Position numbers and translations under genes: made by a program
Notes under the pieces: model-generated
The model's input: only the letters and a program-made list of their open reading frames with translations
Database searches by the model: none
Told to the model about the DNA's origin: nothing
Source of the DNA: Thiohalomonas denitrificans
Lineage (GTDB): Bacteria > Pseudomonadota > Gammaproteobacteria > Thiohalomonadales > Thiohalomonadaceae
Direction of reading: 5' to 3'
Length of the DNA: 35,426 nt
Assembly: GCF_900102855.1 (NCBI RefSeq)
Contig: NZ_FMWD01000014.1
Span: forward strand, 1 to 35,426
In this document: in pieces, positions 1 to 7,136 of the stretch
Layout: each line of letters begins with the position of its first letter
Position numbering within the stretch: the stretch's first letter is position 1

Positions 1-1105
1 GTAGGAGATTCTATGTCACGGCGCAAGCCTCGATGTGAGGTTTGGGCTGATAGGTGGTTTGGTTCTTAAGGAGCGAGAAGGCGATTCTTGCGATTTTCCT
101 TGCGAGGATGATGAACGCCTGCGTTGGGGATAGACCGCGGTCCAAGTGGCGCTGATAGAAGCCGCGCCAAGTGGCGCTTCGGCTCGCGGTCATAGCGGCT
201 AGGTAGAGAAGTCGGCGCAGCTCCGGGTCGCCTTGCTTGGTCAGTTTCCGTTGCCCCCGGGTCTTGCCGGAGTCCCGGACCCGCACATCAAGCCCCAGGA
301 ACGCGACGAAGGCGTCGTTGCTGCGGAAGTGACCTCGCTGGAAGGCCATGGTTAGCGCGGCGGCGCTCAGTGGTCCCACCCCCTCAATGCCTTGGCAGCG
401 CTCCATATCCGCCTGCCATTGGTGGTGGCGAATACATTCTCGAATCCGGCGCAGGATGGCGCTGTCGAGCATCTTGAACTGTTTGGTGAGCCCTTGGGCT
501 TCTCGCTTGAGCTCAGGTACCTCCCGCAGGCTCTGCTCCAGAGCTGATTTGGCCCGGACGAGCACGGCGCGGCGTCTGAGTAGCTGCTGGAGGGTGCGAT
601 AGCCCTTCGAGGGCGGTGTCCAGGGCCTTAGGTCAGCCCGTTCCCGGTCCAGGTACCGCCATAGCAGGCGGGCATCGGAACTGTCGGTCTTCGCGCGGCC
701 GCCGATGCTCTGGCGATAGCGGTTCAGGCGAAAGCCATCGACCACGTACACCGTATGGCCAAGGCGGTGCGCTTGGTCCACAAGTTCCATGTGGTAGGTA
801 TTGGTGGCCTCGACGGCCAGGCAGGCCGGAGCCTGCAACTGTTTTAGCCACCCGGCTATCGACCCCGGGTCATTCTCCAGAAGGATTACCGGAGCTTCAG
901 GATGTTCGCAGATAGCCAGCTCCGCCTTACTGACATCCACCCCCACCAGATACGGCCGTACAGGCATTGCCATGAGATGCTCCCCCGACTAATGTGAACA
1001 TGCTTGTCGGGGCTCACCCTAGCGCTGGCTTGCCATTAATCGTCGGTCCATAGCCGATAGATTCCATATTGGCGATTAGGTGAGGGGCGGGACGATATCT
1101 CCTAC
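1..1105 (-). mobile_element. IS110/IS1111-family insertion sequence, boundaries tentative
   Basis: The element holds one transposase gene on the minus strand. A 9-bp inverted match, GTAGGAGAT at 1-9 and ATCTCCTAC at 1097-1105, brackets the gene and may mark the ends. The IS1111 branch of the family has short inverted repeats near its termini, while the IS110 branch usually lacks them. The left match lies at the very edge of the window, so the end downstream of the transposase may be cut off. The right limit could also lie further out, because folded non-coding DNA continues to about 1230. Transposase identity is firm; the boundaries are inference. Confidence 0.45.
11..973 (-). CDS. IS110-family transposase (DEDD recombinase)
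   Basis: The 320-aa protein has the two-domain plan of IS110-family transposases. The N-terminal RuvC-like DEDD domain shows VGVDVSK with D13, EATNTYH with E55, and the KTDSSDA motif with D97 and D100. The C-terminal Transposase_20-type domain begins near GIEGVGPLSAAAL and contains RDSGKTRGQRK, where the conserved serine of this family would lie. It starts with ATG at 973 and stops with TAG at 11-13, and the length is normal. Members act with a bridge RNA encoded in a non-coding end of the element (established for IS621 and relatives). No frameshift is visible, so the gene looks intact. Confidence 0.95.
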   Translation of the reverse strand: MAMPVRPYLVGVDVSKAELAICEHPEAPVILLENDPGSIAGWLKQLQAPACLAVEATNTYHMELVDQAHRLGHTVYVVDGFRLNRYRQSIGGRAKTDSSDARLLWRYLDRERADLRPWTPPSKGYRTLQQLLRRRAVLVRAKSALEQSLREVPELKREAQGLTKQFKMLDSAILRRIRECIRHHQWQADMERCQGIEGVGPLSAAALTMAFQRGHFRSNDAFVAFLGLDVRVRDSGKTRGQRKLTKQGDPELRRLLYLAAMTASRSATWRGFYQRHLDRGLSPTQAFIILARKIARIAFSLLKNQTTYQPKPHIEACAVT

Positions 1106-1396
1106 GGTCTGTGCCTTTGGCCAGATGCGGCGTTCGTCCCTCCACCCCGACAAGCCCCTTTGTGACTTGCCGGGAACAAACATACAAGCGACGGAAGTCG
1201 CGATCCACCGAATCGCGGCTTCCGCCGCTCCTAAAGAGATCTCGGTATGTCACCAAAGGAGCGTGTTGGACGCGATTCCGGAACAGCTATTTAGCTATCA
1301 GGACGCCCCGTGTGCGCGCCAACGGTAGCGAACCCCAGCAAAGGCACCGAATCCGGCAGTGGCCGACCAAATAGCCCGGTGCTATCGTCAGGAACT
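974..1396. other. Non-coding stretch with hairpins upstream of the IS110 transposase
   Basis: No credible gene lies here. Three hairpins can be read. The first is CCCCGAC 983-989 with GTCGGGG 1006-1012, with a small inner ATGT/ACAT pairing. The second is 1146-1154 with 1166-1174, carrying one mismatch. The third is a 13-bp stem 1192-1204 with 1212-1224, containing one G-T pair and a 7-nt loop. In IS110-type elements the bridge RNA comes from the region 5' of the transposase gene, which here is 974 upward, so part of this stretch could encode it. No T-tract follows the strong hairpin, so it is not an ordinary terminator. Confidence 0.4.
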
Positions 1397-1720
1397 ATGA
1401 CCTCCGTAATCCAACTCTATGAAGAGCTCTCGTCCGCTCCCGACAAGACCCGGGCCCGGGTCATCGCCGAAGCGTTCGAACGGATGGAGGAGCGCTGTCC
1501 CGAGGTCAAGGACCTCGCCACCCAGTCCGCCTTGACCGAAACCGAGCTGCGCCTGCAGAAAGAGATCGAAATCGTCAGAAAAGAGATTGTGGCGATGGAA
1601 GGCCGCCTCGCAAAGGAACTCGAACAAGCCCGCGGCTCCGGCTTGCGCTGGGTATTCAGCCTGCTGGCCGGCCAGACCGTCGTCATCATCGCCGCCCTAT
1701 TCGCGATCGCCGGCAACTAG
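1397..1720 (+). CDS. Small coiled-coil protein with a C-terminal membrane anchor
   Basis: This is a 107-aa protein and the only plausible plus-strand gene. I start it at ATG 1397, preceded by AGGAACT; in-frame codons upstream back to 1310 are rich in Ser/Pro and unlikely to be translated. Residues about 45-80 are heptad-like and charged (LQKEIEIVRKEI, GRLAKELEQ), predicting a coiled coil. Residues about 84-106 form one hydrophobic segment ending in AIAGN. This layout matches small DUF1640-like or uncharacterised coiled-coil/TM proteins common in gammaproteobacteria, but I recognise no specific function. It faces away from the polysaccharide genes and is probably unrelated to them. Confidence 0.65.
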   Translation: MTSVIQLYEELSSAPDKTRARVIAEAFERMEERCPEVKDLATQSALTETELRLQKEIEIVRKEIVAMEGRLAKELEQARGSGLRWVFSLLAGQTVVIIAALFAIAGN

Positions 1721-1773
1721 AACTTCAGGCCTCCCCCAGGAGCCCGCCCGGGAATAGCAATGGGCTCCAAAAA

Positions 1774-1843
1774 GTAGGTTGGCGCTGAGGAATGAAGCCC
1801 AACAAAATCAGCGTTGGGGTTCGCATAACTCACCCCAACCTAC
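1774..1843. repeat. Dispersed palindromic repeat (GTAGGTTGG...CCAACCTAC)
   Basis: A 70-bp imperfect palindrome with 9-bp perfect ends, GTAGGTTGG 1774-1782 and CCAACCTAC 1835-1843, and internal GAAGCCCAACA / GTTGGGGTTCGC arms. Repeats of this type (AGGTTGGG...CCCAACCT) are scattered in the intergenic DNA of many Proteobacteria. It lies between the plus-strand gene ending at 1720 and the minus-strand gene ending at 1970, so the transcript of either strand could fold here and it might end transcription from both sides. No second copy was seen in this window. Confidence 0.6.
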
Positions 1844-1943
1844 AAAAAACGATGTACCCGGGAAGCTCCCAAGCGTATCAAATCCCGGAAAGATGCCGGG
1901 GTGCAAGGTCAAGAACCGACCCCATCCCCCACAGGCGGTTTCC

Positions 1944-1964
1944 CTAAAACGTAAAACGTAAAAC
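1944..1964. repeat. Heptamer tandem repeat, CTAAAAC + 2 x GTAAAAC
   Basis: Three 7-bp units lie five bases beyond the 3' end of the ydcF-like gene. The same heptamer recurs at 3029-3049, 19947-19967 and 20815-20863, each time within about 10 bp of the 3' end of a minus-strand gene. Confidence 0.8.
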
Positions 1965-1969
1965 TTTGC

Positions 1970-2746
1970 CTACTCCCCCGCCCATCCCCTCCACCGATAG
2001 ACCGCGAGCCCCAGATACTCCTTGAGCGCCCGGGTGCTGTCCGAAAGCGCTTCGGCATCGGGTAGCCAGCGCAGCAGGTGGTTAGGTTCAGGGATCACCT
2101 CAAAGTCGGCCGGAGCCGGCACCAGATCCACCCCGGCCGACCGAAAGGTTGCCGCGGCGCGTGTCATGTGCAGGGCGGAGGTCACCAGCAGCACTCGTCC
2201 AATGTTCCTCTTCTCCAGCAACTGCGCCGACAAAACGGCATTCTCGTATGTAGTACGGCTGGCGTTCTCCAGCAGCATGGCCCTGTCCGGGACACCGAGG
2301 GCCCGCAAGAACTGTGCGATCGCCTCCGCCTCGGAGCGCCGTTCACCACGCCATGCCGCCCCGCCACCGGAAACCACCACCACCGGTGCCTTCCCTGCAT
2401 GGTAAAGCCGCGCGGCATGCCACACCCGATCGGCGCCCGAACCCAGATCGGCATACGGCCACTGCGACGGCGTACCGCTCACCCCACCGCCCAGCAGCAC
2501 CACCGCCTCCGCCGTCGGCGATTGCTCCACCGGGACATTCGCGAAACGACCCTCAAGGGACAACCGCAGCGCATCCGAGACCACCGGCAGCGACCACACC
2601 CAGAGCCAGGCGACGGCCAACACCAGAATCGTCAGACCCGAACGCCGCCAATGGAGCCACAACAGCAGCAGAGCCAGCAACGAAAGCCACAGGGAGAGGT
2701 TCAGGGGATAGGCGATCTGCGTAAGCAGCTTATCGAGATAAAGCAT
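1970..2746 (-). CDS. YdcF/ElyC-like DUF218 membrane protein
   Basis: The 258-aa protein starts at ATG 2746 (MLYLDKLL). The frame stays open further upstream to 2872, but that part lacks hydrophobic or conserved character. Two N-terminal membrane segments (about 13-31 and 38-55) are followed by a DUF218 domain beginning AEAVVLLGGG (79-88), with VVVVSGGG and ENASRTTYENA typical of the family. ElyC/SanA/YdcF proteins have been linked to envelope integrity and lipid-carrier use; the biochemical activity is not settled. It is the last gene of the minus-strand run, 309 bp after the WbpL-type gene, separated by REP-like repeats. A second, truncated copy of its final 72 bp lies at 22157-22228. No strong ribosome site precedes the ATG. 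Confidence 0.85.
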   Translation of the reverse strand: MLYLDKLLTQIAYPLNLSLWLSLLALLLLWLHWRRSGLTILVLAVAWLWVWSLPVVSDALRLSLEGRFANVPVEQSPTAEAVVLLGGGVSGTPSQWPYADLGSGADRVWHAARLYHAGKAPVVVVSGGGAAWRGERRSEAEAIAQFLRALGVPDRAMLLENASRTTYENAVLSAQLLEKRNIGRVLLVTSALHMTRAAATFRSAGVDLVPAPADFEVIPEPNHLLRWLPDAEALSDSTRALKEYLGLAVYRWRGWAGE

Positions 2747-2888
2747 ATGGTGTCTGTATTGATCCCTTCGCCCGGCGGGGCAAAACCCATCAGAGGTCCG
2801 GCTGAACCTCGGCCTCCCCGGCCGGCACATCACCGGTGCAAATCCCCTCCAGCGCCTGCAGATAGCGGCCAATCACAATTTTTTGGAG

Positions 2889-3050
2889 AATCGCCGCGAG
2901 GGCGCGCCTCCTACCAGAAGAGCCGGAGTCAGGAACTGCGGGGCCTGCTGATGGCGTTAGGGCACCAACAGCGCCTCCGTTCCCCGGTAGGAGGGCCGCC
3001 CCGGCGCGAATCAATCCAGGCCGTGCCTGTAAAACGTAAAACCTAAAACC
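2889..3050. repeat. Inverted REP-like pair with a GTAAAAC heptamer tail
   Basis: Two GC-rich arms of opposite orientation, 2889-2914 (ending GCGCGCCTCCTAC) and 2986-3012 (starting GGTAGGAGGGCCG), resemble the GTAGGAG-type REP sequences of pseudomonads and relatives and could pair as a BIME-like structure. They are followed by three heptamers, GTAAAAC, GTAAAAC and CTAAAAC, at 3029-3049. The module fills most of the 309-bp gap 2747-3055 between the ydcF-like and wbpL-like genes; no gene is seen in that gap. Related modules are at 19826-19967 and 20723-20863. Confidence 0.7.
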
Positions 3051-3055
3051 AATCC

Positions 3056-4075
3056 CTACTGCAACTCCGCCGCCCCGGCCTTGAACCACAGCGCCAATCC
3101 CACCAACGGCAGATACGCAATCACCACGCCCAATGCCCCGTCCAGCCAGCCCAAAGCCACCGTCGATGCCACCGGCAACAGCCAGAACAGATTAATTGCG
3201 CCGAAGGCGTAGGAGACCGGCGGATGCGACCCGAACTTGCGCGCGGCATACTGATAGGCATGACTGCAATGCGCTCGATGGAACGGTTCGTCCCGCAGCA
3301 CGCGCCGGACCAGCGTCACCGTCGCATCCACCACGAAAGCACCCAGCAGGATCACCCAGCCCCAAAACAGCTCCGGTGCTACCCAAGCCGCCTGAATCGA
3401 TAAGACGCCCAGCATAATCCCGACAAAGCCGCTGCCGGCATCACCCATGAAGATCTTCGCTTTGGGGAAATTCCAGAAGAGAAAGCCAAACACCGTTGCC
3501 AGCAGCAGCGTCGGCGGAGCCCACTCGGCGCCCGTCGCGGGCGACAACAGATAGAGGATCACCCCACCCAGACAGACCGTCAGGGCCTCGATCCCGGCGA
3601 TACCGTCGATGCCGTCCATGAAATTGTAGAGGTTGAGCAGCCACACCAGATAGAACGCCGCCAGCCCATACCCCAGCCAGCCGAGGTCCACATCAAGACC
3701 GAAAGCCGGAAGAGGCGGCAGACCACCCAGCCACGCCAATGCCCAGCCAGCCGCGACGAAATGGGCCAACAACCGCCACCGAGCCGGTATGTGGCCGTGG
3801 TCATCGAACCACCCGACCAGCGCCACCCACGCGCCGGCCCCAACCAGCGCCCAGAGGCTCGCCGCCGTCGGACCTCCGGCCCAATTCAGCAGCGGAAGCG
3901 CCACCAGGCACGTCAGCACAATCGCCAGCCCCCCGCCTCGCGGCGTAGGTACCGTGTGCGAACTCCGCTCGTTAGGGCTGTCCATCAGACCACGGAATAA
4001 CGCATAACGCCGCAGCGCGCCCGTCAGGAGCAACGCGACCCCCGCCGCAAAAGGAAAGACCCACCACTCATTCAT
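3056..4075 (-). CDS. WbpL/WecA-type undecaprenyl-phosphate sugar-1-phosphate transferase
   Basis: This 339-aa multi-spanning protein belongs to the polyprenyl-phosphate N-acetylhexosamine-1-phosphate transferase family (MraY/WecA/WbpL). It would start glycan assembly by moving a HexNAc-1-P from UDP to undecaprenyl phosphate on the cytoplasmic face. Diagnostic sites are SSHTVPTPRGGG (38-49), the DD pair 91-92, NFMDGIDGIAG (151-161), MGDAGSGFVG (210-219) and the His-rich HRAHCSHAYQ loop near 270. The set is closest to the WbpL/WbcO branch, which uses UDP-FucNAc- or QuiNAc-type sugars. The epimerase/reductase gene just upstream fits that. ATG 4075 is chosen; a TTG at 4087 is also open, and neither has a clear Shine-Dalgarno. 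A second initiating transferase lies at 20871. Confidence 0.9.
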   Translation of the reverse strand: MNEWWVFPFAAGVALLLTGALRRYALFRGLMDSPNERSSHTVPTPRGGGLAIVLTCLVALPLLNWAGGPTAASLWALVGAGAWVALVGWFDDHGHIPARWRLLAHFVAAGWALAWLGGLPPLPAFGLDVDLGWLGYGLAAFYLVWLLNLYNFMDGIDGIAGIEALTVCLGGVILYLLSPATGAEWAPPTLLLATVFGFLFWNFPKAKIFMGDAGSGFVGIMLGVLSIQAAWVAPELFWGWVILLGAFVVDATVTLVRRVLRDEPFHRAHCSHAYQYAARKFGSHPPVSYAFGAINLFWLLPVASTVALGWLDGALGVVIAYLPLVGLALWFKAGAAELQ

Positions 4076-4103
4076 AAAAATTGCCAATTAAAAATACGAT
4101 CTA

Positions 4104-4336
4104 ACAGGCTGTGAAAAACTCCCTCTCCCTCCGGAAGAGGGTCGGGGTGAGGGGGTTCAATGCATGATAACGGTCTGAGTTTTTTTCGCCTCATCCTGGG
4201 CTTCGACAATTGCTCCCTGCATTGTTCTCGGCTCTGGCTCCTGCTTCGCTCTACCTCGTCCATCCATGGACTCGTACCTCCTGCGTCCTGCAGTCGTCTC
4301 CCTGAGGGAAAAGGGACAAAGCCTTTTTTCAACAGC
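4104..4336. repeat. Dispersed repeat, copy 1 (inverted relative to 19229-19440)
   Basis: The core at 4201-4303 is the reverse complement of 19244-19346 over 103 bp with only one difference that I can find (4274). It centres on a TCCATGGA palindrome. On the left it continues into a GC-rich inverted repeat (CCCTCTCCCTCCGGAAGAGG, about 4120-4140), a widespread Proteobacterial intergenic type. Short minus-strand frames through it (MDEVERSRSQSREQ) also appear in copy 2, but they are by-products of the repeat, not genes. It occupies the gap between the epimerase and wbpL-like genes. Confidence 0.8.
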
Positions 4337-4339
4337 CTT

Positions 4340-5302
4340 CTAACATCTTTGTTTGGATTTAAACTCCCGCGCAGTCTCCCTCAGCGCCTCATCCACACTT
4401 ACCGGCGGTGTCCAGCCAAGCACATCTCGCGCTTTGGAAATATCCACCTGTAGTGACCCGCACAAACGCCGTGCAACGGCCTGCTTACCAACCATCGCCG
4501 CCCCCGCCTCCAAAACCCAGACCGGAACCGGTAGCAGCCTGGCCGGTTTGCCAAGGGCATCCCCTAACCGGCGCAACAGTTCAGTCGTTGAAAGGTCTTC
4601 GCCATCCCCTGCCAGAAACGTTTGGTTGGCAGCGGCAGGGTGATCAATACAGGTGATTATGAGATCAACGAGATTATCAAGCGCAACCAGACTGCGCTGA
4701 TTGTGGATTGCTCCCAGCGGCAATGGCACACCCTTGGCCACCCAGCGCATCATGGAGAGAAAATTGGCCTTTACGCCGGGACCGTACACCAAAGACGGCC
4801 GAATACAGACGACCTCCATACCGGACTCATCCGCCAGTTCCATCAACCGCTCCTCGGCTTCCCACTTGGAAACACCATAAGGATCCTGCGGCAACGGCTT
4901 GTCATCCGCTCCAAATACCTGCCCCGGTGCAGTCTGTTCGCCATTGACCTTGATAGAGCTTATAAAGACAAGCCGTCGCACACCCGCATCCGCCGCCTGA
5001 CGCGCCAGGTTCAAGGTTCCCTCTACATTTACTTCGCGAAACACTGCCAAAGCATCAGTGGCGGTTTCGTGCATCACATGAACCCGGGCGGCTGCATGTA
5101 CGACCACATCCACTTCATTCAGAGCTTCCCGCCAGTTGGCTTCAGGCGTAAGGTCACCCACCTGGACCATAGGCACTTCGGCAGAAAGCACAGCAGTCGA
5201 AGAACGCACGGCAACAACGGCAGGTTTTCCCTCTGCCGTGAGCTTCCGCAACACACTTCCGCCGAGAAACCCGGTCGCGCCCGTCACCAAAACGGTACTC
5301 AC
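4340..5302 (-). CDS. NAD-dependent sugar epimerase/reductase (extended SDR, WbpV/Gne-like)
   Basis: A 320-aa extended short-chain dehydrogenase with the nucleotide-binding motif GATGFLG (8-14), the catalytic SSI (115-117) and YGVSK (Y142, K146), plus the typical RPSLVYGPGVKANFL stretch. Proteins of this type next to WbpL-like transferases in O-antigen loci reduce or epimerise UDP-4-keto-6-deoxy-HexNAc to give UDP-QuiNAc or UDP-FucNAc; UDP-glucose 4-epimerase activity is an alternative. The start is GTG 5302, supported by GGGAG eight bases upstream and by a 4-base GTGA overlap with the stop of the preceding glycosyltransferase. A 4,6-dehydratase (WbpM type) to feed it is not in the window. Confidence 0.85.
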   Translation of the reverse strand: MSTVLVTGATGFLGGSVLRKLTAEGKPAVVAVRSSTAVLSAEVPMVQVGDLTPEANWREALNEVDVVVHAAARVHVMHETATDALAVFREVNVEGTLNLARQAADAGVRRLVFISSIKVNGEQTAPGQVFGADDKPLPQDPYGVSKWEAEERLMELADESGMEVVCIRPSLVYGPGVKANFLSMMRWVAKGVPLPLGAIHNQRSLVALDNLVDLIITCIDHPAAANQTFLAGDGEDLSTTELLRRLGDALGKPARLLPVPVWVLEAGAAMVGKQAVARRLCGSLQVDISKARDVLGWTPPVSVDEALRETAREFKSKQRC

Positions 5303-6441
5303 ACCAGCATCTCCCGATAGATCGCAAGGGTCTCAGACACAACCTTATCGATCGAGAACTCTTTCTCGGCTCGTTCCCGGCTGCGCAGGCCCATTTCTCT
5401 ACGTCGGTCCGGATCCTGAATCAATGCCTCAAGCGCATCGGCCAATGCATCGACATCACGGGGCGGAACCAGCAACCCGTTATCACCGTCGATGACAACC
5501 TCGCGGCACCCCGGCGCATCCGTGGTCACAATAGGCAAACCTGCTGCCGCCGCCTCCAATAGCGATCTCGGCACCCCTTCGCCATAGTAGGACGGAAGAC
5601 AGGCAATATGGGCCTGATCAAGCACGTCAACCATATCATCACGCCTACCCCACCATTCCGCGGTGCCTTCATCGGCCCACGCTTTCAGCGTCGCCTCGTC
5701 TATGGAACCGGGGTTAGCCGCATCGGGCGCGCCTACCAGCACAAAGCGTGCCGTACCACCGCGCTGGTGAATCCGCCGGGAGGCTTCAACCAACTCCCCC
5801 ACGCCTTTATCCCAAAGCATGCGCGCCACAAGCACCACCACCGGTATCCCGTCCGATCCTGCGCCAGGGTGAAACTGCGCCACATCGACTCCGCTGCCGC
5901 GAATCAGCGTCATGGATGACTGACTGACTCCCAACGCACACAACCAGGCAAGGTCATCCGGATTCTGAACAATAATTCGCCCGCGGGAGAGCACACCCTT
6001 TAACACGCGGCGTACCGGATATCCAAGTAGTGCCGCTGCTCGGCTCTTGGAAGAGTAGAGCCAACCTAGCCCCGCTAACGCACTGACTACGCGCTTAACC
6101 CCGGCCAGCCGAGCGGCAACCGCCCCCAACACAACCGGTTTCAAAGCCACATGATGGACAATATCGGGCCTTTCCCGACGGTAGAGTGCAGCCAAACGGC
6201 CGACGGATGAAGCCAGCGACAATGGATTCAGGCTCCGCCGTTCACTGTCGAGCGCAATTACACGAATCCCGGCGGCACGAATCGTCTCGCCGTGATCACG
6301 AACACGGGTCACCACCGCCACGTCGTAGCCCGCATCCCGGGCCGCCACTGCCAATGGCAAACGGTGAGAACAGAAATACCAGTCCTCGGTAACGAAGTAC
6401 AGCAACTTGGGTGGTGCCACAGAATTCTCCAAACGTTTCAA
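5299..6441 (-). CDS. Glycosyltransferase family 4
   Basis: A 380-aa GT-B fold protein. The N-terminal half resembles Glyco_trans_4 domains (YFVTEDWYFCSHRLPLA, then PDIVHHVALKP). The C-terminal half is Glycos_transf_1, with VARMLWDKGVGELVEA and the EX7E-type site in GEGVPRSLLEAAAAGLP. The overall pattern is like PglA/WbaZ-type transferases that add HexNAc or hexose to an undecaprenyl-linked acceptor; donor and linkage cannot be read from sequence. The frame opens with TTG 6441 (AGGCGA just upstream); no nearby ATG explains residues 1-20 better. It lies 16 bp after the methyltransferase gene and overlaps the next gene by 4 bp. Confidence 0.88.
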   Translation of the reverse strand: MKRLENSVAPPKLLYFVTEDWYFCSHRLPLAVAARDAGYDVAVVTRVRDHGETIRAAGIRVIALDSERRSLNPLSLASSVGRLAALYRRERPDIVHHVALKPVVLGAVAARLAGVKRVVSALAGLGWLYSSKSRAAALLGYPVRRVLKGVLSRGRIIVQNPDDLAWLCALGVSQSSMTLIRGSGVDVAQFHPGAGSDGIPVVVLVARMLWDKGVGELVEASRRIHQRGGTARFVLVGAPDAANPGSIDEATLKAWADEGTAEWWGRRDDMVDVLDQAHIACLPSYYGEGVPRSLLEAAAAGLPIVTTDAPGCREVVIDGDNGLLVPPRDVDALADALEALIQDPDRRREMGLRSRERAEKEFSIDKVVSETLAIYREMLV

Positions 6442-6457
6442 TTCGCCTATTCGGCAT

Positions 6458-7102
6458 CTATTTCTTCGCTACCATAAAATGCCCTGACGGCGCACTGGAT
6501 GTATTCTTTCTGTTCGCCCCACTTAGAAAGGGGATCCTTAACAGATTATTTATTATTCTGAGAGGCGCAAATACTGAGCGCGGGTAAAACGCGGTCGTAG
6601 AGAAATCCGACATCACATGAAGCCTATTTCCCTGCGGATACACACTAACCTCCTTGAAATCAGCGCCCGCCTTTTCCAAGGCCCTGCGCGTTGGGCGCCA
6701 GTAATCTTCTGGGTCGGCATGCTGGTGAAATGCAAACGGAACAGATAAAAGCAGGCTCCCACTCGGGGCTAGTACACGAAATGCTTCCTTTATTAGCATA
6801 AGCGGTTCATTTACGTGCTCCGCTATCTCAATAGCGACAACACAGTCGAAAACTCCATTTTGGAATGGCAGCTCAAGCGCACTCGCGACTACGTCGGTTG
6901 CTCCAGGCGTCGACACGATATCGAGCGTCACGTACAGATCCGCACTAGGAAATCGCGTACGGTACGGATCGTGGCCCGCACCGATAACCAACACACGAGC
7001 ATACTCGTCCACGCACCAACGGCGAACATCCGCTTCAACAAGCAAGCGTCTGGCCGTCGGGAAAAACCGACGCACAAAACCTTTCGGATTCAATGTGGCC
7101 AT
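6458..7102 (-). CDS. SAM-dependent methyltransferase (class I)
   Basis: The 214-aa protein has a Methyltransf_11-type fold: motif I VLVIGAGHDPY (about 37-47), an acidic LDIV after the second strand, and FDCVVAIEIAEHV as the motif IV region. Such enzymes in polysaccharide loci often methylate a sugar hydroxyl, but the acceptor here is unknown. The start is ATG 7102, preceded by a good AGAGGGCAGG ribosome site; starting further upstream would run into the preceding glycosyltransferase gene. The C-terminus ends SGHFMVAKK. It lies between two GT4 genes. Confidence 0.85.
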   Translation of the reverse strand: MATLNPKGFVRRFFPTARRLLVEADVRRWCVDEYARVLVIGAGHDPYRTRFPSADLYVTLDIVSTPGATDVVASALELPFQNGVFDCVVAIEIAEHVNEPLMLIKEAFRVLAPSGSLLLSVPFAFHQHADPEDYWRPTRRALEKAGADFKEVSVYPQGNRLHVMSDFSTTAFYPRSVFAPLRIINNLLRIPFLSGANRKNTSSAPSGHFMVAKK

Positions 7103-7136
7103 TAACCTGCCCTCTATCTTTGCTCGTACTCGCCGC

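Noticed and set aside
1739-1768. Hairpin GGAGCCC / GGGCTCC as a rho-independent terminator of the small plus-strand gene
   Set aside because: The loop is 16 nt and it is followed by A residues rather than a T-tract, so it is a weak candidate only.
2078-3046. Long open frame on the plus strand (about 322 codons)
   Set aside because: It lies antisense to the ydcF-like gene and runs through REP-like and heptamer repeats. The protein is low-complexity and rich in Arg, Pro and Gln, typical of a shadow frame in GC-rich DNA.
4111-4330. Short minus-strand frame MDEVERSRSQSREQ as a gene
   Set aside because: The same peptide appears in the inverted repeat copy at 19244-19346 with different flanks, so it comes from the dispersed repeat and is not a conserved gene.
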